From Cyanobacteria bacterium SBLK (GTDB lineage Bacteria; Cyanobacteriota; Cyanobacteriia; Cyanobacteriales; Spirulinaceae): a stretch of DNA of 64,000 nt. The position numbers were made by a program, and so were the translations under genes. Position 1 is the stretch's first letter. Every line of letters starts with the position of its first letter. The stretch lies in contig JAGHZQ010000034.1 of assembly GCA_017746715.1 (NCBI GenBank), positions 124,001 through 188,000 on the forward strand, read 5' to 3'. Positions 8,028 to 17,489 of the stretch are shown here, one piece after another. Below the pieces are notes generated by a model. That model was not told the origin of the DNA. It did no database searches and saw nothing but the letters and a program-made list of their open reading frames with translations.

Positions 8028-8672
8028 TTATTGGTCTTGGAATCTCGATAGCAGCCAAGCCCCCACCCGGCTATGATTGGTTTGACGAGTTTGCCTCAGT
8101 GCTTCTTCTAAGAGGGACATTTCGAGACCGGGTAATACACCAGAAATATTAATTCGATGACTGCCTGAATTTTCGATGGAAAAAGCAAGAATTTGGTTTC
8201 TTTGAACATCTACAATCCAATATTCTCCAACTTCTAAATCTTCATAAAGCAGTCGTTTTGTGCCGCGATCGTCTGCAAGCGATGTATTAGCAATTTCAAT
8301 AACTAATGTGGGTGGAGGATAATCATCTAAATGAATAATTCCCGTACCATAGGGAACGGCATCAACAGTTTCGCCAATATAATAAGATAAGTCGGGTTGG
8401 GCTTCTCGAACTCCTGTTTTGCGATAGCTACAATTATCTTTACTATTAAGTTCAATCTCGTTGACGGTTGCATAAAGATTAATTGCATAAGTAATAATGC
8501 TATGGTCGCTCGCATGGTCGTTTCCGAGGGGTGTCATTTCGATTCTAAGTTGTCTGTTGTAGTAATAAAACTTTGCTTTTTCGTAAATCGGGTTGTCTGC
8601 TGCTTGGAGATATTCATCCCATGTTGCAGCACTCCAAGTTTCAGTTAGGATTTTAGTTTGTGTTGTACTCAT
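8028..8672 (-). CDS. Uma2-family (DUF820) putative endonuclease
   Basis: The 214-residue protein follows the Uma2 pattern common in cyanobacteria: QPDLSYYIG, then PPPTLVIEIANTSLADD, then RGTKRLLYEDLEVGEYWIVD. Together these supply the Asp, Glu and Lys of a PD-(D/E)XK-like fold. Members are abundant paralogues, often linked to mobile DNA, and their function is unproven. It has no partner gene here and stands alone between the methyltransferase and guanine deaminase genes. Confidence 0.85.
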   Translation of the reverse strand: MSTTQTKILTETWSAATWDEYLQAADNPIYEKAKFYYYNRQLRIEMTPLGNDHASDHSIITYAINLYATVNEIELNSKDNCSYRKTGVREAQPDLSYYIGETVDAVPYGTGIIHLDDYPPPTLVIEIANTSLADDRGTKRLLYEDLEVGEYWIVDVQRNQILAFSIENSGSHRINISGVLPGLEMSLLEEALRQTRQTNHSRVGAWLLSRFQDQ

Positions 8673-8698
8673 CGCGAGTTTGGGTAATGAGATCGGTT

Positions 8699-10051
8699 CT
8701 ATTGTATCGTATTTGGAGTTGAGGAGACAGAAGGAGATACGCGATCGCCTAAAATATACGTCTCCGAAATTGCGCGATCGTCTCCCAACATCATCAAAGC
8801 AAAAATGCGATCGCCAATTTCTTCTACAGTTTTCGGTATTTCTCCTCTATTCCGTAAAGCTAATAAAGGCATTGCCTGTAAATTTATAACAATAAAGTCA
8901 GCTTCTTTTCCCTTATCAAAGTTACCGATTTTTTCTTCTAAATTCAGCGCTCTCGCTCCACCTAAAGTTACTAAAAATAGGGCTTGAAAAGGCGATAGTT
9001 TGTGTCCTTGTAATTGCGAGACTTTATAACCTTCATTGGCAGTTTGCAGGAGAGAAAAACTCGTTCCCGCACCTACATCCGTCCCCAAACCCACCTTAAT
9101 CGGTTCTTCTGGCGACTTCGCACGATTGAGTTTAAAAAGTCCGCTTCCAAGAAAAAGATTGGAAGTCGGACAGAAAGAAATCGTCGAATTTGCCTCGGAT
9201 AAGCGTTTAAACTCGGCTTCCGATAATTGTATCCCGTGAGCAAAAATTGAGCGATCGCAGACTAAACCCGCGCGATCGTAAACGTCTAAATAATTGGTAC
9301 AATGGGGAAATAATTCTTTAATCCATGCGACTTCCTTGACATTTTCAGAAAGATGTGTATGTAAATAAACATCAGGAAATTCTTGCAGGAGTTGACCTGC
9401 TAATTGCAATTGTTCCTCCGTGGAAGTCGCCGCAAAACGAGGTGTAACAGCATAAAGCAAGCGATCGTTTTGATGCCATTTGTGAATCAGGTTTTTGGTT
9501 TCCTCATAGGACGATTTTGCCGTATCTTTGAGATAATCGGGAGCATTGCGATCCATCATCACTTTTCCGGCAATCATTCTCAAATTGCGATCGCGTGCTT
9601 CCTCAAAAAATGCGTCTGTAGATTCGGGAAATACAGTGGTCAAAACTAAAGCGGTAGTCGTGCCATTTTTCAGCAGTTCATCTAAACAGAAAGCTGCTAT
9701 TTTTTTTGCATAAGTCTTTTCTTTAAATTTTCTCTCTGTCGGAAAGGTATATTTATTCAGCCATTCTAAAAGTTGTTCCCCATATGCAGAAATCATCTCC
9801 GTTTGAGGAAAATGAATGTGAGTATCGATAAAACCGGGAAGAATTAAGCGATCGCGATAATGCGTAACAGAAATATTCGGATATATAGCGCAAATATCTA
9901 CATAATTTCCCAATGCTTGGATTATCCCATTTTCGATGACTAATAAACCATCGGGGAAATAACGAACGCTTTCCAATTCGGAGAGATAAAAAGGATCGCC
10001 AATAAAGTCAAGAAATGCACCGCGAAACCCTTTCATTGAAGATGCAGTCAT
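8699..10051 (-). CDS. guaD: guanine deaminase
   Basis: The 450-residue amidohydrolase converts guanine to xanthine and ammonia. It shows the metal-binding LPGFIDTHIHFPQ (HxH), the guanine deaminase-specific AYGEQLLEWLNKYTFP, LHTHLSEN, FAHGIQLSEAEF and the metal aspartate in GLGTDVGAGTSFS. Length matches the family. It feeds purine nitrogen into ammonia assimilation. It is monocistronic by spacing: 26 bases downstream of it lies the Uma2 gene start, and 39 bases upstream ends the Tab2 gene. Confidence 0.93.
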   Translation of the reverse strand: MTASSMKGFRGAFLDFIGDPFYLSELESVRYFPDGLLVIENGIIQALGNYVDICAIYPNISVTHYRDRLILPGFIDTHIHFPQTEMISAYGEQLLEWLNKYTFPTERKFKEKTYAKKIAAFCLDELLKNGTTTALVLTTVFPESTDAFFEEARDRNLRMIAGKVMMDRNAPDYLKDTAKSSYEETKNLIHKWHQNDRLLYAVTPRFAATSTEEQLQLAGQLLQEFPDVYLHTHLSENVKEVAWIKELFPHCTNYLDVYDRAGLVCDRSIFAHGIQLSEAEFKRLSEANSTISFCPTSNLFLGSGLFKLNRAKSPEEPIKVGLGTDVGAGTSFSLLQTANEGYKVSQLQGHKLSPFQALFLVTLGGARALNLEEKIGNFDKGKEADFIVINLQAMPLLALRNRGEIPKTVEEIGDRIFALMMLGDDRAISETYILGDRVSPSVSSTPNTIQ

Positions 10052-10090
10052 AGATTTAAGCCTATTAAAGTTTCAACAACGCGAGTCTGT

Positions 10091-10966
10091 CTAGCAATCT
10101 TCTTTTAAGAGCCAAAAACCCGTAAAAGATTCCGATTCTGGGTTGGATTGAATCGCCAAAAAATGCACCTGATTGGCGTTTTTCTTTGCCGAATCAAACC
10201 CGTTCGCTTCTGCTAATGTTTTTTCATCTTTAATATCGGCTAAAATCCAACTGTCGCTGGCTCCGGTTTCCAAACGCAAGCGCGGAAATTTCCCGGTTTC
10301 TAGCTGTAAATATCCTAATTCTAACCCTGACATCCAAGCCGCTAAAGGGGTGGCACGAGGCGAAAAAATAATCAATCCCGGTATCTTCATCTCCGGAGAG
10401 ATACCCATCATTTCTAAGGGAAAGGCTTCGCTAAATCCGATATCCCAGTCTTTCATCTCGGCAAAGGCTGCTGCTTCTAGAGACACAAATGCCCACCGAT
10501 CCTTGCGATCGCCTCTCACGGCATCGGGAAGAGGGACGGCATTTAAAGGGGGATACGTTACCGATGCGGCTTTGGCTGCATCTGCATCATAACCATCTTG
10601 GGTAGGATAAAAATCAATCATTCGCTCTTCTATCCATCGATCGAGAGCATAGGTGCGACGGCTGGGAATGGCTGGAATATCGGCTTCCTCGCAGGCTTTT
10701 AAGATCATATTATTCATGGCACGACGAAAAAAGCGAATGCGATCGGGAGGGATAGGGGCTTTGGCAATCGCTTCTTCGATCGCTTCTCGCAGCCAAATCG
10801 AGTTCACGCTTTTGTTATCTGTAAATTTGGAGAACTTAAATAGAGAATCTGGCGAACGAGCGATATCGAGGGGACTTTCGCAGATGAGCACTTCCCACAG
10901 TTTTTTCTTATTTTCATCAAAAATCGGACGCGAGTAAAAGTCGAGTTCCCAGATTGTCGTTCCCAT
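10091..10966 (-). CDS. Tab2/Atab2-family RNA-binding protein
   Basis: The 291-residue protein begins with TTIWELDFYSRPIFDENKKK, the hallmark N-terminus of the Tab2 (DUF1092) family, and contains the later conserved WAFVSLEAAAFAEM segment. In chloroplasts Tab2 and Atab2 promote translation of photosystem I psaB and related mRNAs by binding the 5' leader. In cyanobacteria it is a conserved single-copy gene linked to photosystem accumulation. No membrane segments are seen. Confidence 0.85.
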   Translation of the reverse strand: MGTTIWELDFYSRPIFDENKKKLWEVLICESPLDIARSPDSLFKFSKFTDNKSVNSIWLREAIEEAIAKAPIPPDRIRFFRRAMNNMILKACEEADIPAIPSRRTYALDRWIEERMIDFYPTQDGYDADAAKAASVTYPPLNAVPLPDAVRGDRKDRWAFVSLEAAAFAEMKDWDIGFSEAFPLEMMGISPEMKIPGLIIFSPRATPLAAWMSGLELGYLQLETGKFPRLRLETGASDSWILADIKDEKTLAEANGFDSAKKNANQVHFLAIQSNPESESFTGFWLLKEDC

Positions 10967-11029
10967 GCCTGTCGATCTTGTTGTGTCTGTGTTTCTCTAT
11001 CATAGGGTTTTCGGGGGACGAGCGATCGC

Positions 11030-11182
11030 TTAATTTTCGGGAAATCTTCCTGTGGTTGCAAATGGGTTGAGGAAAGGTGCGATCGCTCTGTTAAAAAATC
11101 CTTTCATATCTAGAAGTTTACCATGAAATGTAGATGGAATAATACTTTGCAACCATTGTTTAATTTCAGGAACGATAGCCAT
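11030..11182 (-). CDS. small unrecognised ORF directly after dnaE-N (50 aa)
   Basis: An ATG at 11182, fifteen bases after the dnaE-N stop, opens a 50-codon frame starting MAIVPEIKQWLQSIIPS and ending at 11030. GAGAGGAAAG sits about five bases before the ATG and is a good ribosome-binding site. The peptide begins with an amphipathic helix and ends with a proline-rich segment. I do not recognise a family. It could be a real small protein cotranscribed with dnaE-N or the start of a truncated gene. Confidence 0.4.
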   Translation of the reverse strand: MAIVPEIKQWLQSIIPSTFHGKLLDMKGFFNRAIAPFLNPFATTGRFPEN

Positions 11183-11197
11183 AATTCTTTCCTCTCT

Positions 11198-13837
11198 CTA
11201 ACTTGCAAGGGGTAAGCCTAAACTATATTGTTTCAATTCTAATCCATTTTTGAAAATTTCATCAATGGGGAGCATCGTACCATCCTCTGTCATAAATTTA
11301 TGATCCGGAGTTGCACGAATAACCGAACCATCTTCTAACTCGTATTCAAACACCTCTTGTCTCCCGCGATCGTGCCATTGCGCGATCGCTTGGGTATAAA
11401 TAAAACCATTGCGATCGCAACTATAAACCGTACACTTGATTTGCTCTTCTACAATTTTTCCAATGGGCATCGCACCATATTCTACGGTTAGAATTAGCGT
11501 ATCGTAACTGAGGCAATATTCGGCAAATTTTACCATTTGCTCGAAAAGATGTTCGGCTATTCTGGATTTAACCCCATTCTGGGTTGCACCATCAATAAAT
11601 TTAGTGCGATGTTTCTTCATTTCTGCTAATTTCTTCTTACCCATTGCCCGTCTGAGTAAGTCAGCTTCTCCTAAAGAATACCCCGCTAAATCTTGAGCAA
11701 TTTTCATGATTTGTTCCTGATAAACCATAATTCCATAGGTTTCTTTCAGGATCGGTTGGAGGAGAGGATGATCGTATTTTACTTCTTCATAACCGTGCTT
11801 TCTATTAATATACATGGGAATGAGTCCTGCATCTAATGGTCCCGGACGATAGAGGGCTAAAATTGAAGAGATATCCTCTAATTCTGAAGGTTTGAGATCT
11901 TTGACAATTTGCCGCATTCCATCGGATTCTAGCTGAAAAACACCCTCTAAATTTCCGGCTTTGAATAATTTGTAAGTGGTGTCGATATCACCCGGTAATT
12001 TTTTTAACGTTCCTTTTTCTTTGATTTCTAATGCCCGTCTTTCGTCTAAAGGTAATTGATCCAAATCTAAATCGATTTTTTGATTCTCTCTCACTAGATC
12101 GGCAGCTTTTTGTAAAATTGTCAAGTTTTTCAGACCCAAAAAGTCCATTTTCAAGAGTCCCATTGACTCGACATCTTCCATTGAATATTGAACAATGGTC
12201 GAGCCTTCATTGTTCTTTTGTAGAGGAATGGCTTCATCTAAAGGTTGAGACGAAATGACGACACCCGCAGCATGAACCCCAAACGTTTTGTTCGTTCCTT
12301 CGATTCGCATTGCCATATCGATCCAGCGTTTTATTTGCAAATCGCTTTCATATTTTTCCTTAAATTCATTGCATGGCGTATCGTTGGAAACCATGATTTT
12401 TAATTTCGTTGGTTTGCCTCGAGAAACGGGGATTAATTTAGCCATGCGATCGGCATCAGCTAACGGAATATCTAACACTCTCGCCACATCTCGCAAGACT
12501 GCTTTCGAGGTCATTCGGTTAAAGGTAATAATTTGAGCAACGTTATTTTTACCGTATCTGTCCGTAACATATTTAATGACTTCCTCTCGTTTTTCAATAC
12601 AAAAATCCGTGTCAATATCGGGCATAGATTTTCGTTCGGGGTTCAAGAAACGCTCAAATAAAAGTCCGTGACGAACGGGATCGATATTGGTGATTTTGAG
12701 AGAATAAGCCACTAAAGAACCGGCAGCCGAACCCCGTCCAGGACCGACAGGGATATTATGATCTCTTGCAAATTTAATGTAATCCCAGACTACTAAAAAG
12801 TAGGTAGAAAACCCCATCTTTTGCATCATTTTCAATTCTCGTTCCAACCGATCTTTATAGATTGCTTTCACTTCGGGACGAGTCCGGCATTTGAGACGTT
12901 CTAAGAGTCCTTCCCACGTAACTTCTTCAAGATAGCTATCGGCAGTATGACCCGAGGGAATGGGATAATCGGGAATGCGCGGTTCTCCTAAAATTTTGTA
13001 GGGTTGAACTTTTTCAGCAACTTCGAGGGTGTTGGCGATCGCTTCTTCAATAACTTCGTCAGACAGGTGATCGCGAAATAGCAATTTCATCTCTTCTGCT
13101 GATTTGAGATATTCGGTTCCGCTATAGCGCAAGCGTTTCTCTTCTGTAATTAATTTCCCGGTTTGAATGCACAATAACGCGTCGTGTGCCTCTACATCAT
13201 TGCAGGAAATAAAATGAGAGTCATTAGTGGCAACAATTTTAATATCTAATTCTCTGGCGATTTTAACAATTTCAACATTAACAATACGATCTTCTGCGGA
13301 ACCGTGATCTTGAATTTCTAAATAGTAATCTTCCCCAAATAAATCTTTATACCATTGAGCAACTTTACGCGCATCTTCTAGGTCGTTTTTGAGAATGCGT
13401 TGGGGAACTTCACCTCCTAAACAAGCACTGGTAACGATCAACCCTTCATGATATTGTTCGAGGAGTTCTTTGTTGATACAAGGACGACTAAATATCCCTT
13501 TTCCCTGCACGCCTTCTAGGTGAGAAACTGTGGTTATTTTAGTGAGATTTTTGTAGCCTTGCGTATTTTTGGCGAGAACGACTTGATGATAGCGTTTATA
13601 GCGTTTTTTCTTGTCGCGAATGTCGCCATTAATAACGTACATTTCATTGCCGATGATGGGTTTAATTCCCTTACTTCGGCAGGTTTTTAAGAGTTCGATC
13701 GCTCCATACATGACTCCGTGATCCGTAAGGGCGATCGCGGGCATTTTTAATTCTAAAGCGCGATCGATTAAAGCAGGAAGTTGCGATGCGCCATCGAGGA
13801 GACTATAATCGCTGTGAATATGTAAGCCGACAAACAT
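11198..13837 (-). CDS. dnaE: DNA polymerase III alpha subunit, N-terminal half fused to split intein N-fragment (DnaE-N)
   Basis: The 879-residue protein carries the PHP domain ([28 protein letters not shown]), the polymerase palm with the catalytic aspartates in [18 protein letters not shown], and [16 protein letters not shown]. It breaks off after KFAEY, where the cyanobacterial DnaE split intein begins with Cys775. The C-half of DnaE is normally encoded far away as intein-C plus C-extein, and the two halves are joined by protein trans-splicing. No intein-C sequence is found in this window. The start is the ATG at 13837; its leader is a short CAAACAAC repeat next to a 55-bp tandem repeat. 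Confidence 0.95.
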   Translation of the reverse strand: MFVGLHIHSDYSLLDGASQLPALIDRALELKMPAIALTDHGVMYGAIELLKTCRSKGIKPIIGNEMYVINGDIRDKKKRYKRYHQVVLAKNTQGYKNLTKITTVSHLEGVQGKGIFSRPCINKELLEQYHEGLIVTSACLGGEVPQRILKNDLEDARKVAQWYKDLFGEDYYLEIQDHGSAEDRIVNVEIVKIARELDIKIVATNDSHFISCNDVEAHDALLCIQTGKLITEEKRLRYSGTEYLKSAEEMKLLFRDHLSDEVIEEAIANTLEVAEKVQPYKILGEPRIPDYPIPSGHTADSYLEEVTWEGLLERLKCRTRPEVKAIYKDRLERELKMMQKMGFSTYFLVVWDYIKFARDHNIPVGPGRGSAAGSLVAYSLKITNIDPVRHGLLFERFLNPERKSMPDIDTDFCIEKREEVIKYVTDRYGKNNVAQIITFNRMTSKAVLRDVARVLDIPLADADRMAKLIPVSRGKPTKLKIMVSNDTPCNEFKEKYESDLQIKRWIDMAMRIEGTNKTFGVHAAGVVISSQPLDEAIPLQKNNEGSTIVQYSMEDVESMGLLKMDFLGLKNLTILQKAADLVRENQKIDLDLDQLPLDERRALEIKEKGTLKKLPGDIDTTYKLFKAGNLEGVFQLESDGMRQIVKDLKPSELEDISSILALYRPGPLDAGLIPMYINRKHGYEEVKYDHPLLQPILKETYGIMVYQEQIMKIAQDLAGYSLGEADLLRRAMGKKKLAEMKKHRTKFIDGATQNGVKSRIAEHLFEQMVKFAEYCLSYDTLILTVEYGAMPIGKIVEEQIKCTVYSCDRNGFIYTQAIAQWHDRGRQEVFEYELEDGSVIRATPDHKFMTEDGTMLPIDEIFKNGLELKQYSLGLPLAS
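11201..11515 (-). other. DnaE split intein, N-terminal fragment (105 residues)
   Basis: Residues 775-879 of DnaE-N start with [19 protein letters not shown], with Cys1 as splicing nucleophile, and contain the block B motif [13 protein letters not shown] with the TxxH histidine. They are clearly homologous to the well-known Npu and Ssp DnaE N-inteins. The extein junction is [10 protein letters not shown], as in other cyanobacteria. Both the nucleophile and the block B histidine are present, so the fragment looks functional. Confidence 0.95.
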
Positions 13838-13870
13838 AATTTTGTTGTTTGTTGTTTGTTGTTTCTAACT

Positions 13871-14090
13871 GGTGACCCTTCGGCAAGCTCGTTTCGACTT
13901 CGCTCAACGGCCTCAGAGCATCGCTGTTGACTCTTCGGCAGGCTCGTTTCGACTTCGCTCAACGGCCTCAGGGCATCGCTGGTGACTCTTCGGCAGGCTC
14001 GTTTCGACTTCGCTCAACGGCCTCAGAGCATCGCTGTTGACTCTTCGGCAGGCTCGTTTCGACTTCGCTCAACGGCCTCAGAGCATCGCT
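13871..14090. repeat. four tandem 55-bp repeat units with 110-bp superperiod
   Basis: Four head-to-tail 55-base units occupy 13871-13925, 13926-13980, 13981-14035 and 14036-14090. Units 1 and 3 begin GGTGAC and units 2 and 4 begin GTTGAC, so the array may have grown by copying a 110-base dimer; unit 2 has one further change (GGGCATC for GAGCATC). The core TTTCGACTTCGCTCAACGG and CTTCGGCAGGCTCG belong to a family of TCGAAG-type interspersed repeats. The array supplies the last codons of the hydrolase gene and lies about 35 bases from the dnaE-N start codon. Confidence 0.9.
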
Positions 14091-15002
14091 GGTGACTGAG
14101 GATTGGTGATTGGTGACTGATGTTATAAATTCTTCGAGTTTGCCATAATAGTCTTCTCCACCAATCTCGGCAATGCGATCGTGATCGCCTTCTGGTACGA
14201 TATAAAGGTCTTTTAGTGCTGTTTTTGCAGTTTCATATAGCGTCTGGCTCATCCATGCGGGAACGCGCCGATCTGCATCGCCATGAACGAATAAAAGGGG
14301 CATTTGCAACTCAACGATTTTATTAATGGAATCAAAATAATGATTCAATAATAGATCGACGGGAAAAATATTATAGATTTTATCGTGATCGACCATCTCC
14401 CGAAGTGAAGTAAAAGAGCCTTGAATAATTAATGCAGCCAAATCGGGGTTTTTAGTTGCGAGTTCGATCGCGATCGCTCCCCCCAATGAATGTCCGTAGA
14501 TGATTATTTCTCGATGGGAAATATTTTTTTGTTCGGTTAGATAATCTAAAGCAATTTGAGCATCTTCATAGACTTGAGATTCGGTGGGGAATTGTCCTTT
14601 GCTTTTCCCATAACCGCGATAATCGATCATCAAAACCGATAATCCCAAACGATGAAAAACGACCGTTTGTTTTAAATTCGCTCCAATATTAAAGGCATTT
14701 CCGTGAAAAAATAAAATTGTTTTCTCGTTGCGGCGATCGCGGTTGGGGCTAGGAATCCACCAACCATGAATTTTGTCAAGTGTATTTTGGCCTCTTTCGG
14801 AGCGATCGCTAGATCTACTCTCATTTTCTTCTCCTACAGAAATCCAAATTTCCTCATAGTCTAAATTAAAATCATGAGGGTTTTTTTTGAGTTCCGAAGA
14901 AGGAACAAAAACAAAGCGATTTTGCCACTTTAATAAGGCAACACAACAGAAAACATAAATAACGCCAACTCCAGTAAGAGAAAATAAAAAGTTAAGTAAC
15001 AT
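13968..15002 (-). CDS. alpha/beta hydrolase (serine aminopeptidase S33-like), repeat-extended C-terminus
   Basis: The 344-residue protein has an N-terminal membrane anchor (FLFSLTGVGVIYVFCCVALL), then an alpha/beta hydrolase domain with the oxyanion region ILFFHGNAFNIG, the nucleophile elbow IIYGHSLGGA, an acidic residue in LLFVHGDADRRVP and the histidine in EGDHDRIAE. This is the BEM46/YfhR-type family, of unknown substrate. The natural fold ends near LEEFITS; the last 40 or so residues (DALRPLSEVETSLPK and on) are translated from the 55-bp tandem repeat, so the repeat has displaced the original stop codon. It is upstream of dnaE-N on the same strand. Confidence 0.8.
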   Translation of the reverse strand: MLLNFLFSLTGVGVIYVFCCVALLKWQNRFVFVPSSELKKNPHDFNLDYEEIWISVGEENESRSSDRSERGQNTLDKIHGWWIPSPNRDRRNEKTILFFHGNAFNIGANLKQTVVFHRLGLSVLMIDYRGYGKSKGQFPTESQVYEDAQIALDYLTEQKNISHREIIIYGHSLGGAIAIELATKNPDLAALIIQGSFTSLREMVDHDKIYNIFPVDLLLNHYFDSINKIVELQMPLLFVHGDADRRVPAWMSQTLYETAKTALKDLYIVPEGDHDRIAEIGGEDYYGKLEEFITSVTNHQSSVTSDALRPLSEVETSLPKSQQRCSEAVERSRNEPAEESPAMP

Positions 15003-15045
15003 TGAATGATTGGATAAGATACAAGTAGTGACGATCGAACAAGTG

Positions 15046-15915
15046 TCACACTCCCAAGTTTAAACTCAACTGCATGGGATTGCTACTCTCCATTTTAACC
15101 TCATAGTTGGCAATCATTAACTCTCGACCTTTGCCCGCAGTCTTTTGTTTGTAGTTATTCATGCCATATTGTAGCTCCCATTCATAGATATGAGCAAATT
15201 TAAAGTTTTCCCGAATTTCTGGGGAGTCATCATAGGTAATTAACCACTGATGGGGACAATCTTTTAATAAATTGGCAAATCGTTGATGATCGAAGGATGT
15301 ATGTAAATGACCGCGTTTTCCATAAAGCCGTGATTTTGTTGCTTTTAAATAGGGCGGATCCAAGAAAATAAAAACATTTTCACCGGGTTCTTTTAAAACT
15401 TGGCTATAGTCAAAATTGGTGATTTTTGTATCTTTTAAAAGTTTTTGTAAAGGTTTTAATCTTTCTATTGATGAATGGGTAAATCGTTTTTCAAAAGAAC
15501 ACTGAGAGAATCCTCCCGCTTCAATTGTACCAGAGAAGGTGATGCGATTTAAAACAAAGAAACGAATGGCTCTTTCTTCTGCTGTTAGTTGTTCTAGATT
15601 CGTTTCGGCGAGTTCTTGAAAAAGGACTTTTCCTTTACGATCGCTAGCTTTAATCCGGCGAGTTTCTGCAATAATCTCCTCTGGATTGCTTTGTAAAACT
15701 TGCCAAAAATAATATAACTCTGGATTCAAATCATTAATCCAAAATTGGCATTGAGGATATTTTTGCTTGAGATAAATAAAAAGAGAACCGCCACCGATAA
15801 AAGGTTCTCGATATTCAGAAAAAGTTGGTGCTAAATATTGCAGAATTTTTTGAATGGCTTTTGATTTTCCCCCCGGATATCGTAAAGGACTTTTAACAAG
15901 TTTGTTCGCGTTCAT
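15046..15915 (-). CDS. D12-class adenine-specific DNA methyltransferase (Dam family)
   Basis: The 289-residue protein has the D12-class arrangement: SAM motif PLRYPGGKSKAIQKIL at residues 11-26, FIGGGSLFIYL, and the catalytic motif IV FLDPPYLK. It methylates the N6 of adenine in DNA. No restriction enzyme gene is adjacent, so it is probably a solitary regulator-type methylase; a GATC target is plausible because HIP1 sites contain GATC, but this is inference. The start ATG lies immediately after the gatA stop codon, so the gene looks co-transcribed with gatA. Confidence 0.85.
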   Translation of the reverse strand: MNANKLVKSPLRYPGGKSKAIQKILQYLAPTFSEYREPFIGGGSLFIYLKQKYPQCQFWINDLNPELYYFWQVLQSNPEEIIAETRRIKASDRKGKVLFQELAETNLEQLTAEERAIRFFVLNRITFSGTIEAGGFSQCSFEKRFTHSSIERLKPLQKLLKDTKITNFDYSQVLKEPGENVFIFLDPPYLKATKSRLYGKRGHLHTSFDHQRFANLLKDCPHQWLITYDDSPEIRENFKFAHIYEWELQYGMNNYKQKTAGKGRELMIANYEVKMESSNPMQLSLNLGV

Positions 15916-17409
15916 TTATTTTTTCTTTTTCTTCTTTGTTTTTGCCTCAACTTTTAGAGGAGGCTTATTGAATTGCCAATCTGTTGATTGTTCGTAAGCA
16001 TAGGCAACTTGTAAGAGTAAATCTTCTCGCAATACTTTACCAATCAATTGCATGCCTACCGGTAGTCCTTGTTCGTCAAAACCGCAAGGAATGCTCAAAG
16101 CGGGTAAACCCGCTAAATTAACGGGAATAGTCATCAAATCGGACAAATACATGCTCAAAGGATCGTCCGTTTTTTCTCCAGCTTTAAACGCTGTTGTGGG
16201 AGAAGTCGGACACACTAAAACATCAACCTTTTCAAAAGCCGAATCAAAATCTTGTTTGATTAACGTTCGTACCTTTTGCGCTTTAAGATAATAGGCATCG
16301 TAATAGCCCGCAGAAAGGGCGTAAGTTCCTAACATGATCCGACGTTTGACTTCCGTACCAAATCCCTTGGCACGAGTCTTTTTGTACATATCGATGAGAT
16401 TGTCGGCATCTTCTGCGCGAATGCCATATTTAACCGCATCGTAACGGGCGAGATTGGCGGAGGCTTCCGAAGGCGCGATAATGTAATAAGCGGGTAAACC
16501 GTATTCAAAACGCGGACAAGAAATAACCTGAATTTCTGCCCCTAAAAGTTGTAATTGTTCGATCGCTGCTTTCACCCGACTTTCCACCACAGAATCCAAG
16601 CCACTACCAAAAGTTTCCTTAATAATGCCAATTCGCAAGCGAGTTTTGGGGCGGAAATTGGGGCGCAATAATTGGGCATAATTGGGGATTTCTACCTTTA
16701 AACTGGTGGAATCTTTGGGATCGCGTCCCGCGATCGCTCCCAACAAGATCGCCGCATCTTCCACGCAACGTCCAAAAGGTCCGATTTGATCCAAAGAAGA
16801 CGCATAAGCCACCAACCCAAAGCGAGAAACCAGTCCGTAGGTGGGTTTCATCCCCACGACACCGCAGAGAGATGCGGGTTGGCGAATGGATCCCCCCGTA
16901 TCGGATCCTAAAGCCACCGTACATTCTTCCGCCGCTACTGCTGCCGCAGAGCCCCCAGAAGAGCCACCGGGGACGCGATCGCGATCCCAAGGGTTGCAGG
17001 TTCTTCCATAGCCGGAATTTTCCGTGGAACTCCCCATGGCAAACTCGTCGAGGTTGGTTTTCCCGATTAAAATTGCTCCCGCATCTTGCAATTTTTGGGT
17101 GACGGTAGATTCGTAGGGGGGAACGAAATTTTCTAAAATGCGCGAGGCACAAGTGGTGGGAATGCCTTGCACGCACATATTATCTTTAATCCCGACGGGA
17201 ATCCCCGCCAACAGTCCGATCTCTTCCCCGGCAGCAATTTTTTTATCGACGGCTTTAGCTTGTTCGAGGGCGCGATCGCCCATGACGTGCAAAAAGCTGT
17301 GGAGTTGGGGTTCGAGACTGTCAATGCGGTCTAAGGCTTCAGTGGCAATCTCAACAGCAGAGCGCTCTTTACGGATTAATTGTTGGTGGAGTTCGCGGAT
17401 CGATGCCAT
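15916..17409 (-). CDS. gatA: aspartyl/glutamyl-tRNA amidotransferase subunit A
   Basis: The 497-residue amidase subunit of GatCAB converts Glu-tRNA(Gln) to Gln-tRNA(Gln), and Asp-tRNA(Asn) where needed, using glutamine. The Ser-cisSer-Lys triad is visible: K75 in VGIKDN, S150 in PGGSSGGS and S174 in DTGGSIRQP, with the spacing found in well-studied GatA enzymes. The C-terminus ends in a lysine run. The stop codon abuts the methylase start, suggesting one transcript. gatB and gatC are not in the window, as is usual in cyanobacteria. Confidence 0.95.
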   Translation of the reverse strand: MASIRELHQQLIRKERSAVEIATEALDRIDSLEPQLHSFLHVMGDRALEQAKAVDKKIAAGEEIGLLAGIPVGIKDNMCVQGIPTTCASRILENFVPPYESTVTQKLQDAGAILIGKTNLDEFAMGSSTENSGYGRTCNPWDRDRVPGGSSGGSAAAVAAEECTVALGSDTGGSIRQPASLCGVVGMKPTYGLVSRFGLVAYASSLDQIGPFGRCVEDAAILLGAIAGRDPKDSTSLKVEIPNYAQLLRPNFRPKTRLRIGIIKETFGSGLDSVVESRVKAAIEQLQLLGAEIQVISCPRFEYGLPAYYIIAPSEASANLARYDAVKYGIRAEDADNLIDMYKKTRAKGFGTEVKRRIMLGTYALSAGYYDAYYLKAQKVRTLIKQDFDSAFEKVDVLVCPTSPTTAFKAGEKTDDPLSMYLSDLMTIPVNLAGLPALSIPCGFDEQGLPVGMQLIGKVLREDLLLQVAYAYEQSTDWQFNKPPLKVEAKTKKKKKK

Positions 17410-17489
17410 GCGGGATACTCGGATAGGAATGAACCATTTTACAGTTTAGGGGATTTTCGGCTTTTTGTTGAAAACAGGCCGGGGGATTT

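Noticed and set aside
10173..10592. 139-codon plus-strand frame inside the Tab2 gene
   Set aside because: It is antisense to a well-supported conserved gene and shows no domain.
13768..13962. 64-codon minus-strand frame across the dnaE-N start
   Set aside because: Most of it is the translation of the 55-bp repeat and the out-of-frame start of dnaE-N.
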